Origin: Nitrospirota bacterium
Lineage (GTDB): Bacteria; Nitrospinota; Nitrospinia; Nitrospinales; VA-1
Length of the DNA: 8,005 bases
NCBI GenBank assembly: GCA_003235465.1
Contig: QJWD01000293.1
Location: 1 to 8,005, forward strand
Direction of reading: 5' to 3'
How positions within the stretch are numbered: the first letter of the stretch is position 1; the number at the start of each line of letters is the position of its first letter. The notes below the pieces were generated by a model. The model had not been told where the DNA came from and searched no databases. It saw only the letters and a list, made by a program, of their open reading frames with translations. The translations under genes and the position numbers were made by a program. Below are positions 1 to 8,005 of this stretch, in pieces.

Positions 1-50
1 TCCAGGTAACGGCTCATCCAGAATATGGAATTCGCGACGCGGCTCAGCAT
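1..50 (-). CDS. Alpha-E domain (DUF403) protein, N-terminal fragment cut by window edge
   Basis: Only the first 16 codons lie inside the window; they read MLSRVANSIFWMSRYL, which matches the typical start of alpha-E/DUF403 proteins (family pattern MLSRVA..L/IYWM.RYLERAE). The ATG (50-48, minus) is preceded by GGGAG at 6 nt spacing, a strong Shine-Dalgarno, so the start is well supported. It begins 19 nt after the stop of the ATP-grasp gene, so the two are very likely co-transcribed and perhaps translationally coupled. In the family this is an all-helical cytoplasmic protein of about 300 aa with a conserved ExxR motif, whose gene almost always follows a circularly permuted ATP-grasp gene. Its biochemical role is unknown; it is thought to assist the ATP-grasp partner. 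The rest of the gene, including ExxR, is outside the window. Confidence 0.85.
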   Translation of the reverse strand, partial: MLSRVANSIFWMSRYL

Positions 51-69
51 GGTTTTCTCCCGTGGTGTT

Positions 70-1512
70 TCATTGCGGGTCCTCCGCCAGCACCCAGGTG
101 TCCTTGCTGCCGCCGCCCTGCGACGAGTTCACCACCAGCGATCCTTTTTCGAGCGCCACGCGGGTCAGCCCGCCGGGAAGGACGTAGATGTCCTTGCCGT
201 ACAGGACGTAGGGCCGAAGGTCGACGTGGCGGCCCTCGAAATGATCCTTCACGATCACCGGCACGCGCGAGAGTTGAATGACGGGCTGGCCGATGTAGTT
301 GCGCGGCTCCCGCTTGATGTTTTCGATCATCGCCTGCTGCTCCGCCCGCGAGGACGAAGGGCCGATCAGCATGCCGTAGCCGCCGGAGCCGTGCGTGGTT
401 TTGACGACGAAATTGGCGATGTTGTCGAGGACGTGCTGGCGGTTCTTTTCGTCCTCGCACACGAACGTCGGCACGTTGGGGATGATCGCCTCCTCGCCGG
501 TGTAATACTTGATGATCTCGGGCACGTAGGAATAGACCGCCTTGTCGTCGGCGACGCCGGTGCCGGGCGCGTTCGCCATCGCCACGTTGCCCTTGCGGTA
601 GGCGTTCATGATTCCCGGCACGCCGAGCAGCGAATCCGGGTTGAACACTGTCGGGTCGATGAATTCGTCGTCGATGCGCCGGTAGATGGCGTCGATGCGC
701 TCGAACCCCTTGGTGGTGCGCATGTAGACGAAATCGTCCATCACCGCGAGGTCCTGGCCTTCGACCAGCTCCTCGCCCATCTGTTGCGCCAGGAACGAAT
801 GCTCGAAATAGGCGGAGTTGTAAATGCCGGGGGTGAGCACCGCGATGTTGGGCTTAAGAATGGATTCCGGGATCAGGTGACGCAGCGTCTCCGCCAGCCG
901 GCCCGCGTAATCATCCACCGGCCGAATCGGCAGCGCCTCGAAAACCACCGGCAGGGTGTGTTTCATGACCCGGCGGTTGCCGAGCACGTAGGACACCCCG
1001 GATGGGCAGCGGAGGTTGTCTTCCAGAACATAGAACTGGCCCTGGCCGTCGCGCACGAGGTCGATGCCGCTGACGTGGCACCAGATGCCCTTGGGCGGGT
1101 TGAGGCCCAGGCATTCCTTGCGGTAGGCGACGGACGAGAGGATGATTTCCCTGGGAACCACCCCGTCGTTCAGGATCTTCTGCTCGTTGTAGATGTCGTG
1201 AATGAACTGGTTGAGCGCGAACACCCGCTGCTTGACGCCGCAGTCCACCATGTCCCAGTCGCTCGCTTTGATGACCCTGGGCACGATGTCGAAGGGAAAT
1301 ATCTTTTCCAGCCCCTTCTGGTTGCCGTAAACGCCGAAGGTGATCCCCATTTGCAAAAACGCCGCTTCGGCGGCCTTCTGCCGGCTGGCGAGCTCGCGCT
1401 TTGAAAACGAGTTGATGCGGTCGACCAGTTTCACCGCCTCCGGGCGCGGAACACCGGATTGCTGAAAAAACTCGTCGTAAAATGTCTCCGGATCGTATGA
1501 GTCAAAATGCAT
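70..1512 (-). CDS. Circularly permuted ATP-grasp protein (DUF404/DUF407 type), predicted amide-bond ligase
   Basis: Predicted 480-aa cytoplasmic protein of the CP_ATPgrasp family, whose usual length is about 470-490 aa. Numbered from the chosen start, conserved blocks are the N-terminal YDPETFYDEFF (about 6-16), GIDLVRDGQGQFYVLEDN (149-166), PSGVSYVLGNR (170-180), the glycine-rich KTTHGSGGYGMLIGP (371-385), DLRPYVLYG (431-439), LPGGLTRVAL (445-454) and SQGGGSKDTWVL (464-475). Acidic and Asn residues in LEDN and the Gly-rich loop are the expected ATP/Mg contacts. By family knowledge it should activate a carboxylate with ATP and join it to an amine; the substrate is unknown. Start choice: ATG 1512 has only a weak AGG 5 nt upstream but gives the normal family N-terminus. 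An in-frame ATG at 1581 has a better AAGGA at 9 nt and adds 23 residues that look non-conserved. The next gene downstream is the alpha-E gene, 19 nt away. Confidence 0.93.
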   Translation of the reverse strand: MHFDSYDPETFYDEFFQQSGVPRPEAVKLVDRINSFSKRELASRQKAAEAAFLQMGITFGVYGNQKGLEKIFPFDIVPRVIKASDWDMVDCGVKQRVFALNQFIHDIYNEQKILNDGVVPREIILSSVAYRKECLGLNPPKGIWCHVSGIDLVRDGQGQFYVLEDNLRCPSGVSYVLGNRRVMKHTLPVVFEALPIRPVDDYAGRLAETLRHLIPESILKPNIAVLTPGIYNSAYFEHSFLAQQMGEELVEGQDLAVMDDFVYMRTTKGFERIDAIYRRIDDEFIDPTVFNPDSLLGVPGIMNAYRKGNVAMANAPGTGVADDKAVYSYVPEIIKYYTGEEAIIPNVPTFVCEDEKNRQHVLDNIANFVVKTTHGSGGYGMLIGPSSSRAEQQAMIENIKREPRNYIGQPVIQLSRVPVIVKDHFEGRHVDLRPYVLYGKDIYVLPGGLTRVALEKGSLVVNSSQGGGSKDTWVLAEDPQ

Positions 1513-1595
1513 GGAAGCCTGTCTGTTATTTGATTCACCGGGCTCACCGGCCTCGCGGCCAGGTATCGCCCAAAAGGACATTTTACCGCGTCCTT

Positions 1596-1632
1596 GCGGT
1601 TATACTGCAACCGCCCGTTTAAGACTATTGTA
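1596..1632 (-). promoter_or_regulatory. Candidate promoter and inverted repeat upstream of the ATP-grasp gene
   Basis: The gap of 137-206 bp between the 1095-aa gene and the ATP-grasp gene contains an AT-rich patch. On the minus strand a TACAAT -10-like hexamer lies at 1632-1627 and a second one, TATAAC, at 1604-1599. Neither has a good -35 at 16-18 bp. The second overlaps an inverted repeat, GCGGTT-7 nt-AACCGC (1596-1614), which could be an operator or a 5' leader hairpin. If TATAAC were used, the transcript would begin close to 1592 and favour the 1512 start codon. Evidence is motif-level only. Confidence 0.25.
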
Positions 1633-1718
1633 ACATAATCGATAAATGGCCGCTTTATTTCAAGGGGTTGCAAGGCACCCGCGTCTTGTTGAAGCGCCCC
1701 CGGCCGGCTTGCCGCCGG

Positions 1719-4700
1719 TCAACCCGGCGGCGTGAACCGAAGATCCAGGGTGAAGGGAAACTCGGGGTTGACGAGGTCGGACGGCGCCTCCCTCGGGCCG
1801 GGAGAATGGCCCATGGCCTGGAAGCGGGACAGCCTGCGGCCCTCGGCCTCGTTTTCGTTCAGCGGGATGGATTCGTAGTTGCGCCCGCCCGGGTGGCCGA
1901 CGTGGTAGGTGCAGCCGCCGATGGAACGACCGTAACGCAGGTCGATGACATCAAACACCAGCGGCCCCTGGGCCGGAATCGTGGGGTGCAGGCTGGACGG
2001 CGGGCTCCAGGCCTTGAACCGCACCCCGGCCACGAACGTGCCCGGCATGCCGGTGGGTTTTAGCGGCACCCGCCGGCCGTTGCAGGTGATGGCGTAATGC
2101 GTGTCGTTCCAGTTGTCCACCTGCACCTGCAGGCGCTCCACCGCCGAATCGACCGAGCGGCTCACGCCGCCCCGGGTGGTCTCCTCGCCGAGCACGGGCC
2201 ACGGTTCGAGAGCCATTCGGAGCTCCAGGTTGAACGGCCCCACCTGAACCACGCCGTAGCGGGGAAATCGAAATTCGAGGAACGGCTCGAACCATTCCGG
2301 CTTGAAGGGGTAGTCATGCGATTGCAGGGGATACAGGACATCCTGAAAATCCTCCCACACGTAATGGGGAAGCATGAACTGGTCGTGCAGCCGCGTTCCC
2401 CAGCGCACCAGCGGCGCGCGGTAGGGGTAATTCCAGAAATGGGCGATGAGCGCCCTCACCAAAAGAGCCTGCACGAGGTTCATGCGCGCGTGCGGGCTCA
2501 TCTCGAACCCGCGCAACTCGATGAGTCCGAGCCGGCCCCGGTCGCCCTCCGGGTTGTAGAGCTTGTCGATGCAGATCTCGGCGCGGTGGGTGTTGCCGGT
2601 GATGTCGACCAGCAGGTTGCGCAGCAGCCGGTCGACCATCCACAGCGGCGGCTCCTTCTTCCGCGCCATCTCCTTGAAGGCGATGTCGAGGTCGTAGAGC
2701 GAATCCATGCGCGCCTCGTCCACCCGCGGGAACTGGCTGGTGGGGCCGATGAATATGGCCGAAAACAGGTACGACAACGACGGGTGGTTCTGCCAGAAGG
2801 TGATGAAGCTGCGAAGCAGATCGGGCCTTCGCAAAAACGGGCTGTCCGCCGGGGTCGCGCCGCCGACGACGATGTGGTTGCCGCCGCCGGTGCCCACCCG
2901 CCGGCCGTCGATCAGGAACTTGTCCGCCACCAGCCGGCCGGTGTAGGCCTCTTCGTACACCGCGCCGATGATGTTTTTCATTTCTTCCCAACAGCTGGCG
3001 GGGTGAACGTTGACTTCGATCACGCCGGGGTCCGGCGTGATGCGGAAATGCTCTATCGCCCTGTCGCCCGGCGGCTCATAGCCTTCGATCATCACCGGCA
3101 CTGCAAGTTCCGCCGCGGCGGATTCAACCGCCGCGATCAATTCCAGGTAATGGCTGGCGGATTCGAGCGGCGGCAGGAATACGCGCAGTTGGCCGCCGCG
3201 CGGCTCCACGCACAACGCGGTGCGCACCAGGCCCACGGGGCCCTGGTGCAGGTCCTTCGGCGGCGCGCTCTCCTTGCGCTCTTCGACGACTTCGGTGAGC
3301 TCCCGCCACTCAGGCAACGGCTCGCCCTCCTGGAAAACGCTCTTGCCCCCGTGGCCGAGCTCTTCCCTGATCTTGGCGGGGGGAACATGCGGCAGGCTGT
3401 CGAGCGGCAGGCGGAAACCGATGGGCGAATCGCCGATGGTGAGCGTCAGGCGCGAGGCGTGGAATGTCCAGCGGTTGGATACCCAGCGCTCCCGGGATGT
3501 GGAATGGGTCAGCGGCATCACGTAACCGACGGCATCGTTCAGGTTGCCTGCAAGGAGTTTTTGCAGACGGCGGCGCTCGGTCACCTCGTGCAGGTCGGCC
3601 TTCAGGATGTCGCCCTTGATGGGAAGCTTCTGCTCCTTCCACAGGTAGTACACGGCGTCTTCATAAGCCGGGATCACGCAGGAATCCGGCACGCCGAGCC
3701 GCCTGGCGATGGAGGCGAGCAGCCGGTTCGCCATCTCCACCGTGTGGCCGTGGTCGGCCTCCCTTTCGGCAAGCAAGCGCGCGTCCTTCCACACCGGCTC
3801 GCCGTCTTTCCTGAAGAAGCAGGCCATCGACCAGCGCGGCAAGAGCTCGCCGGGGTACCATTTGCCCTGGCCGAAATGCAGGAGGCCGCCGTGGCCGAAC
3901 CTCGCCGAAAGGCGGTTGAACAGGGTTTCCGCCAGCTCCTTTTTCTTCTCGCCCAAGGCGTCGAATTTCCATTCGCTGCCCTCGCGGTCGTCCAGCGAAA
4001 CGAACGTCGGCTCGCCGCCCATGGTGAGGCGGACGTCTTCGGCCAGCAAATCCTCGTCCACCTTGCCGCCGAGGGCGTCGATGGCCTGCCACTCCTGGTC
4101 GGAATAGGGCCGGGTGACGCGCCTGTCCTCGTGAATGCGGGTGACCGACATGGTGTGCTCGAGGGTCGATTCGGCGGCCTCCAGCGTGCCGCTGATCGGC
4201 GCGGCGCTGGAGGGCTTCGGCGTGCAGCACAGCGGTATATGGCCCTCGCCCGCGAGCAGGCCCGAGGTCGGGTCGAGGCCCACCCAGCCGGCGCCGGGCA
4301 GGTACACTTCCGTCCAGGCGTGCAGGTCGGTGAAATCCTTTTCCGGGCCGGAGGGGCCGTCGAGGGATTTGATATCGGCGGCGAGCTGGATCAGGTAGCC
4401 GGAGGTGAAGCGGGTCGCAAGGCCAAAATGCCTGAGCGCCTGGCAAAGCAGCCAGGCCATGTCGCGGCAGGAGCCGCTTTTGAGCGACAGCGTCTCCTCC
4501 GGCGTCTGCACGCCGGGCTCCATGCGGATGACGTACGTGAGCGCCTTGTACAGCGCTGCGTTGACGTCGACGAGAAAATCGACGGTGCTCTTTTTTCCCC
4601 GGTCGATGGATTTGACGAAGTCCTTTAGCAGCGGGCCCGAATCCGAAATGACAAGGTAGGGCGCAAGTTCCTCGGCAAGCGAGGGTTCGTAGCGGAACGG

Positions 4701-5006
4701 GAACTCGAGGGCGTACTCCTCGAGAAAAAAGTCGAACGGGTTGAAGACGTGGATCTCGGTAACCAGGTCCACCTCGACAAGCAGTTCCTTCACCTTGTCC
4801 GGAAACACCGCGCGCGCCAGGTAATTGCCGAACGGGTCCTGCTGCCAGTTGAGAAAATGTTTCGCGGGTTCGATGTTCAGCGAATAGGACAAAACAGACG
4901 CGCGGCTGTGCGGCGCCGGTCGCAGGCGGACGGTTTGCGGACCGAGGCGGATTGAACGTTCGTAGCGGTAACGCGTGACATGATGCAGGGCGACCTGGAT
5001 GGCCAT
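1719..5006 (-). CDS. Transglutaminase-like protease/transferase fused to DUF2126 putative amidoligase
   Basis: 1095 aa, the normal length (about 1100) of this cytoplasmic family; no signal peptide or membrane segment is visible. Residues 1-95 form the bacterial transglutaminase N-terminal domain (HHVTRYRYERSIRLGPQTVR). The papain-like core spans about 130-250 with an intact triad: Cys180 in SGSCRDMAW, His229 in DLHAWTEVYLP and Asp245 in GWVGLDPTSG. Residues about 310-1095 are DUF2126, annotated in families as a putative amidoligase related to the glutamine-synthetase/GCS fold. Its blocks include RLTMGGEPTFVSLDD (326-340), HFGQGKWYPGE (377-387), VIEVNVHPASCWEEM (662-676), GTGGGNHIVVGGATPADSPF (705-724) and IELRGFEMSPHARMN (829-843). 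It may both cleave or exchange and form amide bonds in an unidentified peptide-like product. Start ATG 5006 has only a weak AGG 10 nt upstream, but IQVALHHVTRYRY immediately after is the family N-terminus. It is first in the minus-strand gene set and divergent from the 607-aa gene. Confidence 0.95.
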   Translation of the reverse strand: MAIQVALHHVTRYRYERSIRLGPQTVRLRPAPHSRASVLSYSLNIEPAKHFLNWQQDPFGNYLARAVFPDKVKELLVEVDLVTEIHVFNPFDFFLEEYALEFPFRYEPSLAEELAPYLVISDSGPLLKDFVKSIDRGKKSTVDFLVDVNAALYKALTYVIRMEPGVQTPEETLSLKSGSCRDMAWLLCQALRHFGLATRFTSGYLIQLAADIKSLDGPSGPEKDFTDLHAWTEVYLPGAGWVGLDPTSGLLAGEGHIPLCCTPKPSSAAPISGTLEAAESTLEHTMSVTRIHEDRRVTRPYSDQEWQAIDALGGKVDEDLLAEDVRLTMGGEPTFVSLDDREGSEWKFDALGEKKKELAETLFNRLSARFGHGGLLHFGQGKWYPGELLPRWSMACFFRKDGEPVWKDARLLAEREADHGHTVEMANRLLASIARRLGVPDSCVIPAYEDAVYYLWKEQKLPIKGDILKADLHEVTERRRLQKLLAGNLNDAVGYVMPLTHSTSRERWVSNRWTFHASRLTLTIGDSPIGFRLPLDSLPHVPPAKIREELGHGGKSVFQEGEPLPEWRELTEVVEERKESAPPKDLHQGPVGLVRTALCVEPRGGQLRVFLPPLESASHYLELIAAVESAAAELAVPVMIEGYEPPGDRAIEHFRITPDPGVIEVNVHPASCWEEMKNIIGAVYEEAYTGRLVADKFLIDGRRVGTGGGNHIVVGGATPADSPFLRRPDLLRSFITFWQNHPSLSYLFSAIFIGPTSQFPRVDEARMDSLYDLDIAFKEMARKKEPPLWMVDRLLRNLLVDITGNTHRAEICIDKLYNPEGDRGRLGLIELRGFEMSPHARMNLVQALLVRALIAHFWNYPYRAPLVRWGTRLHDQFMLPHYVWEDFQDVLYPLQSHDYPFKPEWFEPFLEFRFPRYGVVQVGPFNLELRMALEPWPVLGEETTRGGVSRSVDSAVERLQVQVDNWNDTHYAITCNGRRVPLKPTGMPGTFVAGVRFKAWSPPSSLHPTIPAQGPLVFDVIDLRYGRSIGGCTYHVGHPGGRNYESIPLNENEAEGRRLSRFQAMGHSPGPREAPSDLVNPEFPFTLDLRFTPPG

Positions 5007-5033
5007 GAAGTCTCTGCCTAAACAAAGTGATTA

Positions 5034-5060
5034 ATAACAGCGAGTTATGGCAATATTGCC
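5034..5060. promoter_or_regulatory. Two adjacent dyad symmetries in the divergent intergenic region (candidate operator)
   Basis: ATAAC-5 nt-GTTAT (5034-5048) is followed directly by the perfect 12-bp palindrome GGCAATATTGCC (5049-5060). Both lie in the 148-bp region between the two divergent transglutaminase genes, 28-54 bp upstream of the minus-strand ATG. Position and symmetry fit a binding site for a dimeric regulator shared by both genes, or a leader structure in the minus-strand transcript. No regulator is assigned; the LuxR-type protein further along the window is only a candidate. Confidence 0.35.
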
Positions 5061-5091
5061 GGCCCCGCAAGTTTTGCTTCCCTTTTTAAAT

Positions 5092-5097
5092 ATTGTA
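5092..5097 (-). promoter_or_regulatory. Possible -10 element for the 1095-aa gene
   Basis: On the minus strand TACAAT (5 of 6 to TATAAT) lies about 86 nt upstream of the ATG at 5006. It resembles the TACAAT upstream of the ATP-grasp gene, and both are followed by TA and an AT-rich TTAAA-like stretch. No recognisable -35 lies 16-18 bp further up, so this is weak. No convincing sigma-70 promoter was found for the plus-strand gene; TTGCTT at 5074-5079 lacks a matching -10. Confidence 0.2.
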
Positions 5098-5144
5098 CCG
5101 TAAATTCAGCTTATTGGGGTCCTAAGCCGGCGGGCCGCCCGTCT

Positions 5145-5149
5145 GGAGG
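5145..5149 (+). promoter_or_regulatory. Shine-Dalgarno GGAGG that fixes the TTG start of the 607-aa gene
   Basis: GGAGG is followed by five T residues and then TTG at 5155-5157. No in-frame ATG or GTG is seen upstream near it, and the codons that follow (MNELIALNFD) match the start of class II amidotransferases. This makes TTG 5155 the start and therefore fixes residue 2 as Asn. Confidence 0.75.
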
Positions 5150-5154
5150 TTTTT

Positions 5155-6978
<1,824 letters not shown>

Positions 6979-7081
6979 CGCGCTTCCCGGCCAGCTAAGG
7001 CATACGGCGCAACGCAGCGAAAGGCCGCGCGAAAACTGCCGCTTTGCCCCCCTGCCGCTTAAACCTCGCTTCGGCCCCGTT

Positions 7082-7306
7082 CTATACTCTTAGTTCGACG
7101 AGGATTTCGCTGCGTGAGTCCACCTGCATCTTGTCCATGATGTTCTTCAGGTGGTCCTTGACGGTGTGTTCGGAAAGAAAGAGCATGCCCGCGATTTCCC
7201 GGTTGGAGAGCCCCAGGCAAAGGTGCTTGATGATGTCGAGCTCCCGGCCCGAAAGCGAGTATTTCTTTTTTATTCTCTCGAAGTCATGGGCGTGCTTTTC
7301 CACCAC
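7082..7306 (-). CDS. LuxR/GerE-type helix-turn-helix domain, 3' part of a frameshifted PAS-LuxR regulator
   Basis: The 74-residue frame carries a complete LuxR C-terminal DNA-binding domain: SLSGRELDIIKHLCLGLSN (about 17-35), then REIAGMLFLSEHTVKDHLKN (36-55) and the final helix MDKMQVDSRSEIL. The recognition-helix pattern SEHTVKDHLKNIMDKM is typical of the family. The frame opens with GTG GTG (7306-7301) without any Shine-Dalgarno, inside the 3' end of the preceding PAS-encoding frame and one base out of register with it. It is therefore most likely not an independent gene but the C-terminal half of one transcription factor. Expected role: sequence-specific DNA binding as a dimer, controlled by the PAS half. 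It converges on the 607-aa gene, whose stop lies 103 bp away, with no clear terminator between. A genuinely separate small HTH protein made by reinitiation cannot be excluded. Confidence 0.8.
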   Translation of the reverse strand: MVEKHAHDFERIKKKYSLSGRELDIIKHLCLGLSNREIAGMLFLSEHTVKDHLKNIMDKMQVDSRSEILVELRV

Positions 7307-7860
7307 GCGTTGACAAGCACCAGAACGTACCCCCCCTGCGTCGCCCTGCCCAGCCCCCCCACTGCAAACGCCCTGACCGACAGCACCTGGCCCGCTTTTT
7401 CCATCAAAATCGAGCCTTCGGATTCAAGCTGCTCCGGCTTCGCCGCCCCGTTCGCCTTCGCCGCGCCGCGGGTGAGCGTCGAGAGGCGCAAAATTTCCTC
7501 CGGAACCCGGTGAGCTGTTTTACCCTCACTGTCCTGTTCCATCAGGCCGGGAAGCATCGCAACCGCCCCGGGGTTGACGTAGCAGGGACGGTCCCTGGCG
7601 TCAAGGATGAGAACGCCGGGCGCTTGCAGCTTGCGTATCAGTTCCAGAAGATGTTCCGTATCCGGGATATACCAGAAATCCAAGGCAATTCCCAGCGCCA
7701 ATCCTGCCCCCGCTGGGCGGGAAAAATGGCGGTTTCCCGGCCCCGAAATCCCCACCTTCGGGGGGCTTACTTTCACAGAAACTGAACATATCATATAGCC
7801 ACATGGCAAAGCGCCCGCGCTCTCCCGGCAGCAGGGCCCCACCCTTATTACCATTTTCAC
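7270..7860 (-). CDS. PAS-like sensor domain, 5' part of a frameshifted PAS-LuxR regulator
   Basis: The frame encodes up to 196 aa. Residues about 69-183 look like a PAS fold: LLELIRKLQAPGVLILDARDR and CYVNPGAVAMLPG (93-105) match the usual xGVxxxDxxGRxxYxNPAA motif, and GGYVLVLV (176-183) fits the last beta strand. After that the frame reads NAWWKSTPMTSRE and stops, while another frame continues into a LuxR-type HTH with no gap, so a one-base shift near 7303-7312 is likely. The start is uncertain. GTG 7860 and ATG 7854 lack a Shine-Dalgarno, and residues 1-60 are not protein-like and include a DNA hairpin (7741-7763). TTG at 7683 (residue 60) has GGGA 6 nt upstream and begins just before the PAS helix, so the true protein may start there. 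The signal sensed cannot be told from sequence; no haem or flavin signature is obvious. Confidence 0.6.
   Translation of the reverse strand: MKMVIRVGPCCRESAGALPCGYMICSVSVKVSPPKVGISGPGNRHFSRPAGAGLALGIALDFWYIPDTEHLLELIRKLQAPGVLILDARDRPCYVNPGAVAMLPGLMEQDSEGKTAHRVPEEILRLSTLTRGAAKANGAAKPEQLESEGSILMEKAGQVLSVRAFAVGGLGRATQGGYVLVLVNAWWKSTPMTSRE
7741..7763 (-). repeat. GC-rich hairpin near the 5' end of the PAS-encoding frame
   Basis: CCCCGAA-9 nt-TTCGGGG forms a 7-bp perfect stem. On the minus strand it lies between the far-upstream GTG start (7860) and the PAS region. If translation begins at TTG 7683 this is a 5' leader structure ending 58 nt before the start codon; if it begins at 7860 it is coding. 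No U tract follows, so it is not a standard terminator. Confidence 0.35.
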
Positions 7861-8005
7861 ATTTAATTGATTATTAACGGCTTATTCCCGTCGAACGGGA
7901 GCCCTGCGCGATGAGGCGGTGCGAATCACCCGGCCGGGCCCGGCCCGCGAATTGACCAAACTGTGACAAAACCGCCAGCTTTTTCGGATATCCGATTCGC
8001 TAATC
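7861..8005. other. Non-coding region upstream of the PAS-LuxR gene with three palindromes
   Basis: An AT-rich patch (7861-7886) lies next to the regulator. Further up are TCCCGT-3 nt-ACGGGA (7886-7900), the perfect 14-bp palindrome GGCCGGGCCCGGCC (7932-7945) and the perfect 12-bp palindrome TCGGATATCCGA (7984-7995). These could be operator sites, for instance for autoregulation by the LuxR-type protein, or transcript hairpins. TTGACC (plus, 7955-7960) and TTGTCA (minus, 7973-7968) resemble -35 hexamers but neither has a -10 partner. I see no gene here. Confidence 0.3.

Noticed and set aside
25..1404. Long plus-strand open frame of 459 codons opposite the ATP-grasp gene
   Set aside because: Antisense shadow of a strongly conserved gene in GC-rich DNA; its translation is rich in Val/Asp/Arg/His with no recognisable motif and no Shine-Dalgarno.
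1704..1718. Hairpin CCGGC-5-GCCGG just after the stop of the 1095-aa gene, considered as terminator
   Set aside because: Only a 5-bp stem and no U tract after it; GC-rich sequence makes such hairpins common.
2097..4628. Plus-strand open frame of 843 codons opposite the transglutaminase/DUF2126 gene
   Set aside because: Antisense of a fully conserved 1095-aa protein; length is explained by third-position GC bias that removes stops on the other strand.
3661..5070. Minus-strand open frame of 469 codons overlapping the 5' part of the 1095-aa gene
   Set aside because: Out-of-frame reading, Arg/Pro/Gly-rich without motifs; the overlapping frame carries the transglutaminase core.
7036..7060. 9-bp direct repeat CTGCCGCTT in the gap between the convergent genes
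   Set aside because: Two short copies only, no associated element; likely chance. No terminator-like hairpin with a T run was found in 6979-7081 either.
7151..7513. Plus-strand open frame of 120 codons opposite the regulator
   Set aside because: Lies antisense to the clear PAS and HTH segments and has no motif or SD of its own.
7882..8004. Open minus-strand frame of 41 codons from the window end to a TAA, considered as the end of an upstream gene
   Set aside because: Arg/Ser-rich translation with no recognisable pattern, running through three palindromes; looks like open non-coding GC-rich DNA.

Overview
The window looks like a chromosomal segment from a GC-rich (roughly 60% or more by eye) Gram-negative-type bacterium. 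Strong third-position GC leaves long meaningless antisense frames across the real genes. I cannot name the genus; a proteobacterial, Nitrospinota-like or Desulfobacterota-like host is only a guess. I see no tRNA, rRNA, CRISPR array, insertion sequence or attachment site.

Layout. Positions 1-5006 carry three minus-strand genes, transcribed in the order 1095-aa transglutaminase/DUF2126 amidoligase (5006-1719), circularly permuted ATP-grasp protein (1512-70, possibly starting at 1581), and alpha-E (DUF403) protein (50-1, cut off by the window edge). A 148-bp divergent intergenic region (5007-5154) holds two adjacent dyad symmetries. It separates these genes from a plus-strand 607-aa protein (5155-6978, TTG start, strong SD) that joins a class II glutamine amidotransferase-like domain to a second transglutaminase domain. 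Converging on its 3' end is a minus-strand PAS-LuxR type regulator (7860-7082). It is split by an apparent frameshift into a PAS part and a helix-turn-helix part. The last 145 bases (7861-8005) hold no convincing gene but contain three short perfect or near-perfect palindromes.

How the genes fit together. CP-ATP-grasp, alpha-E, transglutaminase-like, DUF2126 amidoligase and Ntn-type amidotransferase proteins are known to recur as neighbours. They have been predicted from comparative genomics to make or process an unidentified peptide or amide-linked product. Here nearly the whole set sits in about 7 kb. ATP-grasp and DUF2126 would form amide bonds, the two transglutaminase domains would cleave or exchange them, and the amidotransferase domain would handle glutamine or a related amide. 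The most striking details are that the amidotransferase domain lacks its expected N-terminal nucleophile (Asn instead of Cys at position 2), that it is fused to a transglutaminase with an intact triad, and that the adjacent regulator is frameshifted next to a G7 tract.
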